A stretch of 64,000 nt of DNA, taken from positions 62,001 through 126,000 of the forward strand of contig CACARD010000002.1 of NCBI GenBank assembly GCA_902534735.1. Direction: 5' to 3'. Positions 19,360 to 29,437 of this stretch are shown one piece after another. Every line of letters begins with the position of its first letter. The first letter of the stretch is position 1. The stretch comes from an uncultured Pelagibacteraceae bacterium (GTDB lineage Bacteria > Pseudomonadota > Alphaproteobacteria > Pelagibacterales > Pelagibacteraceae). The position numbers and the translations under genes were made by a program. The notes beneath the pieces were generated by a model. That model was not told where the DNA came from and searched no databases. It worked only from the letters and a program-made list of their open reading frames with translations.

Positions 19360-20506
19360 AATAATTTTTAGACATAAAATCTTTAATTCTCTTGGCACCT
19401 TCAATTATATCTTTTGTGCTTCTAGCGTATGAGAATCGGATAGTAGAATTTCCTCTTTTTTGATCAAAATCTATTCCTGGTGTTATCGCAACATTTGCTT
19501 CATCTAAAACTTTTTTACAAAAAGCTAAGCTATCATTTGAATATTCAGAAATATCAACATAGATGTAAAAAGCTCCATCAGGTGGTGAAAACTTTTTTAA
19601 TCCTGCTTTTGGTAATTCTTCTAAAAGTATCTCTCTGTTTTTTTTATATACCTCGACATTCGATTGTAACTCTTCATTTGCATCTAATGAAGCAAGAGCT
19701 GTAACTTGACTTGCATGCGGAGGACAAACAAACAAATTTTGCGAAAGTCTTTCTACTTGTCTGACATGATCTTCTGGTACAACCATCCACCCTATTCGCC
19801 AACCAGTCATTGAAAAGTATTTTGAAAAAGAATTAATTACATAGCAATTATCTGTAATCTCTAGAGCTGATGTTGGATTATTTTCATATTGAATTCCATG
19901 ATAAATTTCATCACTAATAAAACTTACATTATTCTCATTTGCGGTATTAATTAGATTTTCTAAAGATTGTTTATCTAACATGGACCCAGTTGGATTTGCA
20001 GGTGAAGCTACAAGAATTCCATTTAAATTATTATTTGTAATATCTTCTGGAACAGGTTGAAATCTATTTTGAAGTTTAGTTTGAATATCTACAGTTTCCA
20101 AACTTAGTGATTTTAGTATTTGTCTATAGCTAGGATAACTTGGAGAACCAATTCCAACTCTGTCTCCACTATCAAATAGTGCAGAAAAGGATAAGATAAA
20201 AGCTCCAGAAGAGCCTGTTGTAACTACTATTCTATTTGGATTTAAATCTAAATTGTACCAATCTCCATATAGTTTTGAAATTTTTGTTCTTAAAGCAGGT
20301 AGACCAAGTGATACTGTGTAACCTAGATTATTTTTGTTTATCTCATTAGTAATATAATCTTTTGCGATCTTGGGTGCTGGTGTTCCTGGCTGCCCTACCT
20401 CCATATGAATTATATCTTTACCTTTTTCTTCAGCAATTCTTGCTGATTCCATCACATCCATGACAATAAATGGATCAACATCTGATCTTTTTGATTTTTT
20501 CATCAT
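19358..20506 (-). CDS. Pyridoxal-phosphate-dependent aminotransferase, class I/II
   Basis: VASPANPTGSMLDKQSLENL...SFSKYFSMTGWRIGWMVVP. Confidence 0.92.
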   Translation of the reverse strand: MMKKSKRSDVDPFIVMDVMESARIAEEKGKDIIHMEVGQPGTPAPKIAKDYITNEINKNNLGYTVSLGLPALRTKISKLYGDWYNLDLNPNRIVVTTGSSGAFILSFSALFDSGDRVGIGSPSYPSYRQILKSLSLETVDIQTKLQNRFQPVPEDITNNNLNGILVASPANPTGSMLDKQSLENLINTANENNVSFISDEIYHGIQYENNPTSALEITDNCYVINSFSKYFSMTGWRIGWMVVPEDHVRQVERLSQNLFVCPPHASQVTALASLDANEELQSNVEVYKKNREILLEELPKAGLKKFSPPDGAFYIYVDISEYSNDSLAFCKKVLDEANVAITPGIDFDQKRGNSTIRFSYARSTKDIIEGAKRIKDFMSKNY

Positions 20507-20709
20507 TTTATTTGATCTTCACAAAATTTTTTAATCTCATCAGCGGAAAGTCTTTCGCTTTCAGGTTTATTTGAGTCTAAATCAGCTTTTCCAATTATAC
20601 ACGCTTTAATAGTTTTGCTTTTATTAAAACCTGAATAATACTGAGTTGATATATACAATGCTATAACTCCAAGTATTATAATTATTGAAACTTTTAAATT
20701 ATTACTCAT
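20503..20709 (-). CDS. Small membrane-anchored hypothetical protein
   Basis: 68 aa, N-terminal hydrophobic helix, 4-nt overlap with the aminotransferase gene. Confidence 0.55.
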   Translation of the reverse strand: MSNNLKVSIIIILGVIALYISTQYYSGFNKSKTIKACIIGKADLDSNKPESERLSADEIKKFCEDQIK

Positions 20710-20746
20710 AGGTAAGTTAAATTTTTATAATGAAATTTTACTAATC

Positions 20747-22531
20747 TCAACTAACAAGAGACTTTTGGGGCTTCATATCACTCTTGCTTATACCAGCTAC
20801 TTTAACTGGTTTTTTCATAGCATCTCTTCTGAATGGCTCACCTAATTCTTGATTTAGAATTATTTCGATAAATGTTGTAATACCTTTTTTCTGATCTTCA
20901 CACGATTGTTTAATAGCTTTTGTAGTTTCTTCCATTGTATTTGCGATAACACCTTTTAATCCACATGCATTAGCAACTTTTGCATAACTTAATTCTGGAT
21001 CTAACTCTGTTCCAACAAAGTTATCATCAAACCACAATATTGAATTTCTTTTTTCAGCGCCCCATTGATAATTTCTAAAAATTACCATTGTTATTGCAGG
21101 CCACTCTTCTCTAGCACAAGAACTCATTTCATTCATACTTATTCCAAATGCTCCATCACCAGCAAAACCTATAACTGGAGTATCTGGACACCCAATTTTT
21201 GCTCCAAGAATAGATGGAAATCCATAACCACATGGTCCAAATAAACCAGGTGCCAAATATTTTCTTGGTTTTTCAAATGTTGGGTATGCATTACCAATTG
21301 CACAATTATTTCCAATATCACTTGAGATTATAACATCTTCTGGCATTCCAGCTTGAATAGCTCTCCATGCTTGTCTTGGAGACATTCTATCTTTATCTCT
21401 TTCTCTTGCTTCTTTATTCCAAACAGTTCCTGGATCATCATCCTCATGATCTAAACTTGTAAGAGTTTGCAACCATGCAGATTTTGTTTGATGAATTAAA
21501 TTTTTTCTATCTTCTCTACCATTATCTCCAGCATTTGATGAAAGTTTTTCTAATATTTGTTGAGCCACCATTTTAGCATCACCACAAATACCAACTGTAA
21601 CTTTCTTAGTTAAACCAATACGATCAGGGTTCATATCTACTTGAATAATTGTTGCATCTTTTGGCCAATAATCAATTCCATATCCTGGTAATGTTGAAAA
21701 AGGATTTAATCTTGTTCCTAATGCTAAAACTACATCAGCTTTTGAAATTAATTCCATTGCAGCCTTAGATCCATTATAACCTAATGGTCCAACAGCTAAT
21801 GGATGGCTTCCTGGAAAACTATCGTTGTGTTGATATCCATTACATACAGGTGCATCAAGCTTTTCTGCTAATTTTTTACAATCATCAATCGCATCACCTA
21901 TAACAACTCCTGCCCCAGATAAAATTACTGGGAATTTTGCTTCTGATAATAATTTCGCGGCTCTATCAACAGCATCTTTTCCTCCACCTTGTCTTTCAAA
22001 TCTTACAATTGGAGGTAACTCTATATCTATAACTTGTGTCCAAAAATCTCTTGGCACATTTATTTGTGCGGGCGCTGAACCTCTAAATGCTTTTTCTATT
22101 ACTCTGTTTAAAACTTCTGCCATTCTTGATGGGTCTCTAACTTCTTCTTGATAACACACCATGTCTTTAAATAAATTCATTTGCTCTACTTCTTGAAAAC
22201 CACCTTGGCCCATAGTTTTGTTTGCAGCTTGTGGTGTAACTAATAGTAACGGAGTATGATTCCAGTAAGCAGTTTTTATTGGTGTAACAAGTCCTGTAAT
22301 ACCCGGACCATTTTGAGCAATCACCATTGACATCTTTCCAGTTGCTCTCGTATAACCATCAGCAATCAATCCACCATTTGTTTCATGAGCAACGTCCCAA
22401 AAAGTTATTCCAGCTTCTGGGAAAAGATCGGAAATAGGCATGAATGCAGAACCAATAATACCAAACGAATGTTCGATACCATGCATTTGTAAAACTTTTA
22501 CAAAAGCTTCTTCGGTTGTCATTTTAGCCAT
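20747..22531 (-). CDS. xsc: Sulfoacetaldehyde acetyltransferase (ThDP-dependent)
   Basis: MAKMTTEEAFVKVLQMHGIEHSFGIIGSAFMPISDLFPEAGITFWDVAHETNGGLIADGYTRATGKMSMVIAQNGPGITG; adjacent sulfonate genes. Confidence 0.92.
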   Translation of the reverse strand: MAKMTTEEAFVKVLQMHGIEHSFGIIGSAFMPISDLFPEAGITFWDVAHETNGGLIADGYTRATGKMSMVIAQNGPGITGLVTPIKTAYWNHTPLLLVTPQAANKTMGQGGFQEVEQMNLFKDMVCYQEEVRDPSRMAEVLNRVIEKAFRGSAPAQINVPRDFWTQVIDIELPPIVRFERQGGGKDAVDRAAKLLSEAKFPVILSGAGVVIGDAIDDCKKLAEKLDAPVCNGYQHNDSFPGSHPLAVGPLGYNGSKAAMELISKADVVLALGTRLNPFSTLPGYGIDYWPKDATIIQVDMNPDRIGLTKKVTVGICGDAKMVAQQILEKLSSNAGDNGREDRKNLIHQTKSAWLQTLTSLDHEDDDPGTVWNKEARERDKDRMSPRQAWRAIQAGMPEDVIISSDIGNNCAIGNAYPTFEKPRKYLAPGLFGPCGYGFPSILGAKIGCPDTPVIGFAGDGAFGISMNEMSSCAREEWPAITMVIFRNYQWGAEKRNSILWFDDNFVGTELDPELSYAKVANACGLKGVIANTMEETTKAIKQSCEDQKKGITTFIEIILNQELGEPFRRDAMKKPVKVAGISKSDMKPQKSLVS

Positions 22532-22621
22532 ATTAAATCCTTCTTAATTCTATTTTTTAATTGTCAAAGTGCCCAATTCATATATAAATTGGTTCGAATT
22601 TCAAACAAAGAAATCGTCACA

Positions 22622-22909
22622 ATGGCTGGCACAGATATTATAATACACGATGAAAAAGACAATGTAGGTGTTGTAGTTATTGAAAAAATTACTCCTAAAC
22701 AAGACTGTGATTGCTGGATTATGGAAAATGATAAATCAGTAAAAATTCAATCGATGGATGAAATACCTTTGGGTCATAAAATTGCTATGACTGATCTTAA
22801 CGAGGGAGATACAATATTAAAATACGGACATGATATTGGCAAAGTAGTTAAATCAATTAAAAAAGGTGAGCATGTACATGTTCACAACGTAAAAACTAAA
22901 AAGTGGTAA
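22622..22909 (+). CDS. suyA: SAF-domain small subunit, (2R)-sulfolactate sulfo-lyase subunit alpha-like
   Basis: [23 protein letters not shown]...[31 protein letters not shown] at 22622 preferred; pairs with suyB-like gene. Confidence 0.82.
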   Translation: MAGTDIIIHDEKDNVGVVVIEKITPKQDCDCWIMENDKSVKIQSMDEIPLGHKIAMTDLNEGDTILKYGHDIGKVVKSIKKGEHVHVHNVKTKKW

Positions 22910-22910
22910 A

Positions 22911-24077
22911 ATGGAAATTCCAAAAACGTTTTTAGGATATAAAAGAGAAGATGGAAGAACAGGCACAAGAAATCACGTAATAATTCTACCTGTTGATGAT
23001 ATTTCAAATGCTTGTGCTGAAGCTGTAGCTAATAATATTAAAGGTACGATTGCACTTCCACATTCTTATGGAAGATTACAATTTGGAGCAGACCTAGAGC
23101 TTCATTTTAGAACAATGATTGGAACCGGAAAAAATCCAAATGTAGCAGCAGTTATCGTAATTGGTATTGAGCCTAAATGGACAAAAAGAATTGTTGATGC
23201 AATTGCAACGACTGGAAAACCAGTTGAAGGTTTTAGTATAGAAGGTGTAGGAGATATAGACACTATCGCAAGAGTTTCAAAGAAAGCTCAAGAATTTTCC
23301 ATTTGGGCATCTGAGAAACAAAGAGAAGAACGTCCTATAAGTGATTTATGGATTTCAGTTAAATGTGGAGAATCTGATACAACATCAGGATTAGCATCAA
23401 ATCCGACAGTTGGAAATTTAATGGATAAATTTGAGCCCCTTGGTGTTCATTTATGTTTTGGTGAAACATCTGAGCTAACAGGTGCTGAAACTGTATGTGA
23501 AAAAAGAGGAAAAACTCCTGAAGCTCAAGAAAAATTTAGAAAAACATGGAGTTCGTATAATGATTTCATCTTAAATGAAGCAACAGATGATCTTTCCGAA
23601 AGTCAACCAACAGCTGGAAATATAGCTGGAGGACTTACTACAATTGAAGAAAAAGCATTTGGAAACTTTCAAAAAATTGGGGGATGTAAATTTATTGATG
23701 TACTAGAGCCTGCAGAAGAACCAACCAAAGGTCCAGGCTTATACTTTATGGATACATCATCAGCTGCTGCAGAATGTGTTACTTTACAAGCTGCAGGAGG
23801 ATTTAATCTTCACCTATTTCCAACTGGACAAGGAAATATAATTGGAAACCCAATTGAACCAGTAGTAAAATTAACTGCTAATCCTTTAACTGCTAGAACC
23901 ATGAGTGAACATATTGATGTTGATGTTTCTAAAATCTTATCAAGAGAAATGAATTTAGATGAAGCAGGTGATGAATTAATTAAAGCTACGATAAGAGTTG
24001 CAAATGGAAGATTAACTTGTGCTGAAGCACTTGGTCATAGAGAATTTGTTATGACTAAATTATACAGAAGTGCTTAA
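22911..24077 (+). CDS. suyB: UxaA-family large subunit, (2R)-sulfolactate sulfo-lyase subunit beta-like
   Basis: [67 protein letters not shown]; divergent from xsc. Confidence 0.83.
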   Translation: MEIPKTFLGYKREDGRTGTRNHVIILPVDDISNACAEAVANNIKGTIALPHSYGRLQFGADLELHFRTMIGTGKNPNVAAVIVIGIEPKWTKRIVDAIATTGKPVEGFSIEGVGDIDTIARVSKKAQEFSIWASEKQREERPISDLWISVKCGESDTTSGLASNPTVGNLMDKFEPLGVHLCFGETSELTGAETVCEKRGKTPEAQEKFRKTWSSYNDFILNEATDDLSESQPTAGNIAGGLTTIEEKAFGNFQKIGGCKFIDVLEPAEEPTKGPGLYFMDTSSAAAECVTLQAAGGFNLHLFPTGQGNIIGNPIEPVVKLTANPLTARTMSEHIDVDVSKILSREMNLDEAGDELIKATIRVANGRLTCAEALGHREFVMTKLYRSA

Positions 24078-25159
24078 GCTTTAAGCTTAGCTTCTCTAGC
24101 TTTGTTCCACTTAGAAATATAATTTCTTAAAATTGCAGCTCCAATTCCAAGAACTACTGCTAATACAACTGATGTAAGTCCATAAAACACAGGAAGGTCT
24201 TTTGAATAATCTAAAATAAACTGTGCAATGTTACCAAGGTTTTTAGTTCCATTAACTACTGTTTCAACTATTACATTTTCTTTAATAAAAGTGTCATAAG
24301 CAATTGCAATTCCAACTAATAATAAAAGTACCGCTAAGATTGTTTTAAATTCTGAGCTATCAACTTTTTCACCAATTTTTTGACCAAACTGAACGCCAAT
24401 AATTGAGCCAAGTATAAGTACAAAAACTAAAACAAGATCAATTGTTCCATAATTAAAAGCATGAAGAACGGTTACGATTGCACTTACAAATATTGTAACA
24501 AACAAAGATGTACCAGGAATTAGTTTGGTTGGCATTCCAATAATATAAATCATTGCAGGAACCAAAATAAATGCACCTCCCACTCCCATAATTGCTGCAA
24601 TATAACCAACAATTAAACCAATAATAATTGGAGTAAATGCACTTTCATAAACCTTTGATTTTTTAAAACGCATTCTAAAAGGTAGTCCATGTATCCAATA
24701 GTGAGTATGTAATTTTTTTCTAACAACAATTTTTTTTCTAGCTTTATCAATCTCTGATACTCCTTGAATAAGCATTAAAGTTCCAAGTATAGCTAAGATG
24801 TACATGTAGGCTAAAGAGATAACGATGTTTATTTTTCCAATATCTTGAAAATAAGAAAAAGTTAAGATCCCAAGTAAAGTTCCAATAGTTCCTCCGACTA
24901 CAATCATCAATCCCATTTTATAATCTAAAGTACCTTTTAAATAATGAGTAGTTGAACCTGATACCGATGTACCTAAAATATTGCTTGCTTCATTTGGAAC
25001 TGCATAAGCAGGTGGAATACCTAAAAATATTAAAAACGGTGTCATTAAAAATCCTCCGCCTACACCAAATAATCCTGAAAGAATACCAACTGCTAAACTT
25101 AAACCAAATATAAAGAGTATGTTAATCTCGACTTGAGCTATTGGAAGAAAATATTCCAT
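24074..25159 (-). CDS. Sulfite exporter TauE/SafE (TSUP) family permease
   Basis: [50 protein letters not shown]; second repeat [21 protein letters not shown]. Confidence 0.9.
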   Translation of the reverse strand: MEYFLPIAQVEINILFIFGLSLAVGILSGLFGVGGGFLMTPFLIFLGIPPAYAVPNEASNILGTSVSGSTTHYLKGTLDYKMGLMIVVGGTIGTLLGILTFSYFQDIGKINIVISLAYMYILAILGTLMLIQGVSEIDKARKKIVVRKKLHTHYWIHGLPFRMRFKKSKVYESAFTPIIIGLIVGYIAAIMGVGGAFILVPAMIYIIGMPTKLIPGTSLFVTIFVSAIVTVLHAFNYGTIDLVLVFVLILGSIIGVQFGQKIGEKVDSSEFKTILAVLLLLVGIAIAYDTFIKENVIVETVVNGTKNLGNIAQFILDYSKDLPVFYGLTSVVLAVVLGIGAAILRNYISKWNKAREAKLKA

Positions 25160-25210
25160 ATAATCTAACTATTCCTCTCATAATCTAAAGTCAATGATTA
25201 TAAGAATAAA

Positions 25211-25357
25211 TTAAATAAAATTTTGAAATGTTCCTAGTATTATAATTGCCCAAGTAAAAAATATAAAAAGATAAAGAAAAGATTTAATTATTTTTGAAAG
25301 CTGATTTGAAACTAATAAAGGGATTTTCTTAATATTTTGATTAAAAGCTTGAAGCAT
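25211..25357 (-). CDS. 48-aa small membrane protein, not in the supplied ORF track
   Basis: Reverse strand: MLQAFNQNIKKIPLLVSNQLSKIIKSFLYLFIFFTWAIIILGTFQNFI-stop; one hydrophobic helix; fills an otherwise empty gap. Confidence 0.5.
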   Translation of the reverse strand: MLQAFNQNIKKIPLLVSNQLSKIIKSFLYLFIFFTWAIIILGTFQNFI

Positions 25358-25408
25358 ACCCGCGAAATACCACAAGTTTTATTAAATGCAAATAATATTT
25401 AATTAAAT

Positions 25409-25759
25409 TTAAAAAATAGTTGCCCCGAAGACTTTGACCTCATCTCCCTCTTCTCCAAGGACAAGTCGACCTAAAAAGTCTCCTGGTATCTCTGTACTGT
25501 TTTGTTTATAGATAACAGTTACGTACAAGCCTCTTCTTAGACAGCCTATAGCCTTACACCCCTCTTTAAGGCTTGAGATTAGTTTATTGCTTGCCCATTG
25601 CTTGCCAAGCTCTACTTCGTTAGCCCCGTAAAGCATTTGTGATGATAAATCCCTGGTAAAACCACCATAATCTTTCATGTTGGAACATCTAACCATGTTA
25701 TCCCAGATAGGATCAGCAATTTTAATGATTTCTTCGTCTGATTTGTCGACAATACTCAT
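25409..25759 (-). CDS. Conserved hypothetical protein in the apr operon (NTF2/SnoaL-like by eye)
   Basis: 116 aa ORF, 9 nt downstream of aprA, same strand. Confidence 0.7.
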   Translation of the reverse strand: MSIVDKSDEEIIKIADPIWDNMVRCSNMKDYGGFTRDLSSQMLYGANEVELGKQWASNKLISSLKEGCKAIGCLRRGLYVTVIYKQNSTEIPGDFLGRLVLGEEGDEVKVFGATIF

Positions 25760-25768
25760 CTAAAATGG

Positions 25769-27628
25769 TTAGGAAGCTTGCTTCTTCTCTTTATCATCAA
25801 CGATATGATAAACAGGCTTTTTCTCCATTTCAAATTTTCCAGTTTCAGGATCTCTTCTAGAAACAGTCAAGCAGTGCCAGTTTTCATCATCAAGTTTCAT
25901 ATGATCGCCTCTATAATAATAGCCTGGCCAACGTGTTTCTTCTCTAAATAACGTATGATGAGCAACACATTCTGATGTTACAGCTCTGTGCTTAAGTTCC
26001 CATGCTCTCATCAATTGGTGATAATCTTCAGCTCCAACATGATCTAAGTCTTCTTGAAGTAATTGTAGCTGTTCTAAGCCTTTTTTAAGTAGATTATCGT
26101 TTGTCATGTAATTATTTGTTAATCCACCACAATATTCATCCATAATTTTTTGGAGTCTTTGTAGTCCTTGTATAGGTAAAATATAGCTTGGAGAAACAGT
26201 TCCTCCAGTAATTTCATTTCGTCCCACAGTATAGTTCTCAATTGGCTTGAATATTTCTTCTTTAAGTTTCTCTAATTGTGCATCAGAAACTTCAATATCA
26301 TCAGCTTTTTTATCTTGAATATATTTAACAGCAGCTTTAGACGCTAACCTTCCTTCAGTGAATGAACCAGATGAAAATTTATGAGCACTTCCACCAACTG
26401 CATCTCCTGCTCCAAATAATCCATCGATAGTCATCATTCTATTGTATCCCCAAAAATATTCATCAGGTGCTATATCTTCTGGTCCACTAACCCATGCTCC
26501 TGAACATGTAGCATGAGATCCCATTACATATGGCTCCGAAGTTGTTAATTCAGGATTTGTGTATTTTGGATCAATATTTTGAGAAGCCCATACAACAGCT
26601 TGTCCAACTGTCATTCCTAAGAAATTTTCCCATCCAACTGTTTCTAAGTGCGGGTCTTGGAATGCTTCTTTTGTAACCATGTGAATTGGTCCACCACCTG
26701 CAGCTGTTTCTTGAATGAATGCATGATTTCTTAAACAAGTTGGTGTTGGATGATGGTCTATATATTCTCCAACTAATTCTTTAGTAGCATCATACCATTT
26801 CTTCTCATAGTTTTCGCCATTAGCATTTTGAGTATAAGTTTTTAAATGCAAGAAATATGCTCCAACTGGACCATAACCATCTTTAAATCTACATAGTACA
26901 ATTCTATTTTCCATTTGAGTCATTTTAGCACCTGCTTGAATAGGTAATGCATAAGCAGATCCATTACTCCAAGGCGCATACCATGTTCTACCCATACCTT
27001 CACCGACTGCTCTTGGTTTAAATATGTGTGATGCTCCTCCTGCAGAAACAACTACTGTTCTAGATTTAAATACGTGAAAATTTCCAGTTCTAACATTAAA
27101 TCCAACTGCACCAGCTATTCGATTTGGATTTTTTTCATCTTTTAAAAGATGGGTAATCATTATTCTGTTATAAATTTTATCAGCAGATTTTTTTGCAGCT
27201 TCAGCTACAATTGGTTTGTAACTTTCACCGTGTATCATAATTTGCCACTTACCTTCTCTTTGATATCTTCCAGTTTCTTTGTTTTTCATCATTGGAAGAC
27301 CCCATTCATCAAACATGTGAACAGTTGAGTCTACATGACGTGCCATGTCATAACCTAAATCTTCTCTAACAAGACCCATTAAATCATTTCTAGCGTACCG
27401 TACATGGTCCTCTGGCATATTCTCGCCCCACTGCATTCCCATATAACAGTTAATAGCGTAAAGACCTTGTGCAACAGCACCACTTCTATCTATATTTGCT
27501 TTTTCTACACAGATTATTTTTAAATCTCTTCCCCAGTGTCTTGCCTCAAAGGTAGCCCCTGTTCCAGCCATACCTCCACCGACAACTAGTACATCACATT
27601 CTTCAATGATTGTTTTGTGCTTAGCCAT
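25769..27628 (-). CDS. aprA: Adenylylsulfate (APS) reductase alpha subunit
   Basis: CDVLVVGGGMAGTGATFEARHWGRDLKIICVEKANIDRSGAVAQGLYAINCYMG...YFLHLKTYTQNANGENYE. Confidence 0.95.
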   Translation of the reverse strand: MAKHKTIIEECDVLVVGGGMAGTGATFEARHWGRDLKIICVEKANIDRSGAVAQGLYAINCYMGMQWGENMPEDHVRYARNDLMGLVREDLGYDMARHVDSTVHMFDEWGLPMMKNKETGRYQREGKWQIMIHGESYKPIVAEAAKKSADKIYNRIMITHLLKDEKNPNRIAGAVGFNVRTGNFHVFKSRTVVVSAGGASHIFKPRAVGEGMGRTWYAPWSNGSAYALPIQAGAKMTQMENRIVLCRFKDGYGPVGAYFLHLKTYTQNANGENYEKKWYDATKELVGEYIDHHPTPTCLRNHAFIQETAAGGGPIHMVTKEAFQDPHLETVGWENFLGMTVGQAVVWASQNIDPKYTNPELTTSEPYVMGSHATCSGAWVSGPEDIAPDEYFWGYNRMMTIDGLFGAGDAVGGSAHKFSSGSFTEGRLASKAAVKYIQDKKADDIEVSDAQLEKLKEEIFKPIENYTVGRNEITGGTVSPSYILPIQGLQRLQKIMDEYCGGLTNNYMTNDNLLKKGLEQLQLLQEDLDHVGAEDYHQLMRAWELKHRAVTSECVAHHTLFREETRWPGYYYRGDHMKLDDENWHCLTVSRRDPETGKFEMEKKPVYHIVDDKEKKQAS

Positions 27629-28098
27629 TAATAATAAACGCCTTGCTTAAATGAATTCTTATCTAAAGTTGGTAAATCTTTTTCAGTATTTAAACCATGT
27701 GGCTCGTTATATAAAATTTGTGAATTAATCTCTCCCTGATTAGGAGTATCGGCTTCAGCTAATTTTGGTATGAATTTTCCCCAAGGTTTTGTTGTTATCG
27801 GTGATACAAAATTTTTCTCTGTTCCATTTCTAAATTTAATTCTCCAAGAAATAGTTCCTTTTTCTTCTTCTCTTCTAACTCTAACACTATGACCCATTGG
27901 AGCAAAGTCAGCATATCCTCTTACATCAATTGCATGATTAGGACATGCCTTAACGCATGAATAGCATTCCCAACAAAAATTTGGTTCTATATTTTTTGCT
28001 CTTCTAATAGTTTCGTCTATGTGCATGATATCTGATGGACATATATCTACGCAATGACCGCATCCATCACATCTCGTCATGTATACAAAAGTTGACAT
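27628..28098 (-). CDS. aprB: Adenylylsulfate reductase beta (Fe-S) subunit
   Basis: CDGCGHCVDICPSDIMHID and CWECYSCVKACPNHAIDVRGYADFAPMG. Confidence 0.95.
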   Translation of the reverse strand: MSTFVYMTRCDGCGHCVDICPSDIMHIDETIRRAKNIEPNFCWECYSCVKACPNHAIDVRGYADFAPMGHSVRVRREEEKGTISWRIKFRNGTEKNFVSPITTKPWGKFIPKLAEADTPNQGEINSQILYNEPHGLNTEKDLPTLDKNSFKQGVYY

Positions 28099-28137
28099 AT
28101 CTACTTATTACCTTTCTTTAAAATTTTATCAATCATA

Positions 28138-28932
28138 TTAATAGTGCTTTGGTGCCTCACGTTTAATTCCAAGTCCAAATTGTTCTGGAGCATCTGCAGG
28201 TGGAGGTAAATTATCTCTAGAACCATCTGCTTCTGCTAAATTTTTTTGGATTGCAGCACCAGGTTTATAGAACATATGAGCAAATTTAGACCAGTAAACT
28301 CCTCCAAATAAAACTATGTTAGCAACCGCAAACAAAATTAAAAATAAAATACTTAAACCAGTAGATCCTGAATATTGGAAATACGACCAAGCTAAACCAA
28401 ACGTAGACGATAATACTAAAGCTAAAACAAATAAATCTGCTTTTATGATTCTAAAAACTGAGTGAGCTTCAGCAGATACATCTACTCTTAAAAAAAACCA
28501 AAACCAATAAGCTCCAAGGCAAGTTAAAATTGCACCAGCATGCCAAATGATTGGCCATATAGTTGGAGTTACAGCATTAGGAGAAGAATATCCAAATATC
28601 ATAACGCCTGAACCAATCCAAAATAATATTGTTCCATACATTCCTAATACATGTGCAAATCTTCTTTTACCCAAACCTAATTCAGATGTAGTTCCAATAT
28701 CATGTACTACAGTTTTAGAAATTATCGCTGTTTTCTCGCCAAGACTTAATTCTCTACTTGCTGCTTTTTTTGCTTTTTTAGCATTATTAAAAAAATATTT
28801 TACATTCTTCTTATGAATAATATCCATCAGTGTTCCAATCACTACTAACGCTAACATCAACAAAACAAATGCTTGCAAAGCAATTGAAGGAACTGTTGAA
28901 GAAAGAACAGCAAATGGATTGGTTGTGAACAT
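28138..28932 (-). CDS. aprM: APS reductase membrane anchor (AprM-like)
   Basis: 264-aa membrane protein upstream of aprBA; gene order aprM-aprB-aprA. Confidence 0.8.
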   Translation of the reverse strand: MFTTNPFAVLSSTVPSIALQAFVLLMLALVVIGTLMDIIHKKNVKYFFNNAKKAKKAASRELSLGEKTAIISKTVVHDIGTTSELGLGKRRFAHVLGMYGTILFWIGSGVMIFGYSSPNAVTPTIWPIIWHAGAILTCLGAYWFWFFLRVDVSAEAHSVFRIIKADLFVLALVLSSTFGLAWSYFQYSGSTGLSILFLILFAVANIVLFGGVYWSKFAHMFYKPGAAIQKNLAEADGSRDNLPPPADAPEQFGLGIKREAPKHY

Positions 28933-29038
28933 ATTATTATCTCCGCTAAATATAATACTAATCTAAGCTCTTAATCTATAAAAAATATTAGTTCAACTGA
29001 CTAATAATCTCATCTCAATAAAAAAATGTTAATAAAAG

Positions 29039-29437
29039 TTACTTTTTCCTCACATAATGCTGTTTAGCAGAAATTACAGCTCGAACACCACCTTGAGGAT
29101 TTTTAACATCATTTTTTCGTCTTGGAATCAGATGAATGTGACAATGATTAATAGATTGTCCAGCAACCTTGCCCGAATTGGTACCAATATTAAAACCTTT
29201 TACAGATTTATCTTTCATTTCAATTTTTTTTTTTAGTTTCTTTATTAATTTATTGCACGCTAAGATTTCTTTTGAGGTTAGATCAAAATAATTTTTAACA
29301 CACCGCTTTGGAATTATAAGTGAATGAAATTTTGATACAGGGTACGTGTCAGTAGTTGCATAAGCTAGTTCGTTTTCAAAAAGATATTCCTTTTTCTTTG
29401 TAAAACAGAATATGCATGGATTATTAGGATTTCTCAT
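29039..29437 (-). CDS. HIT family protein
   Basis: PCIFCFTKKKEYLFENELAYATTDTYPVSKFHSLIIPKR...NHCHIHLIPR (HxHxH-like). Confidence 0.92.
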   Translation of the reverse strand: MRNPNNPCIFCFTKKKEYLFENELAYATTDTYPVSKFHSLIIPKRCVKNYFDLTSKEILACNKLIKKLKKKIEMKDKSVKGFNIGTNSGKVAGQSINHCHIHLIPRRKNDVKNPQGGVRAVISAKQHYVRKK

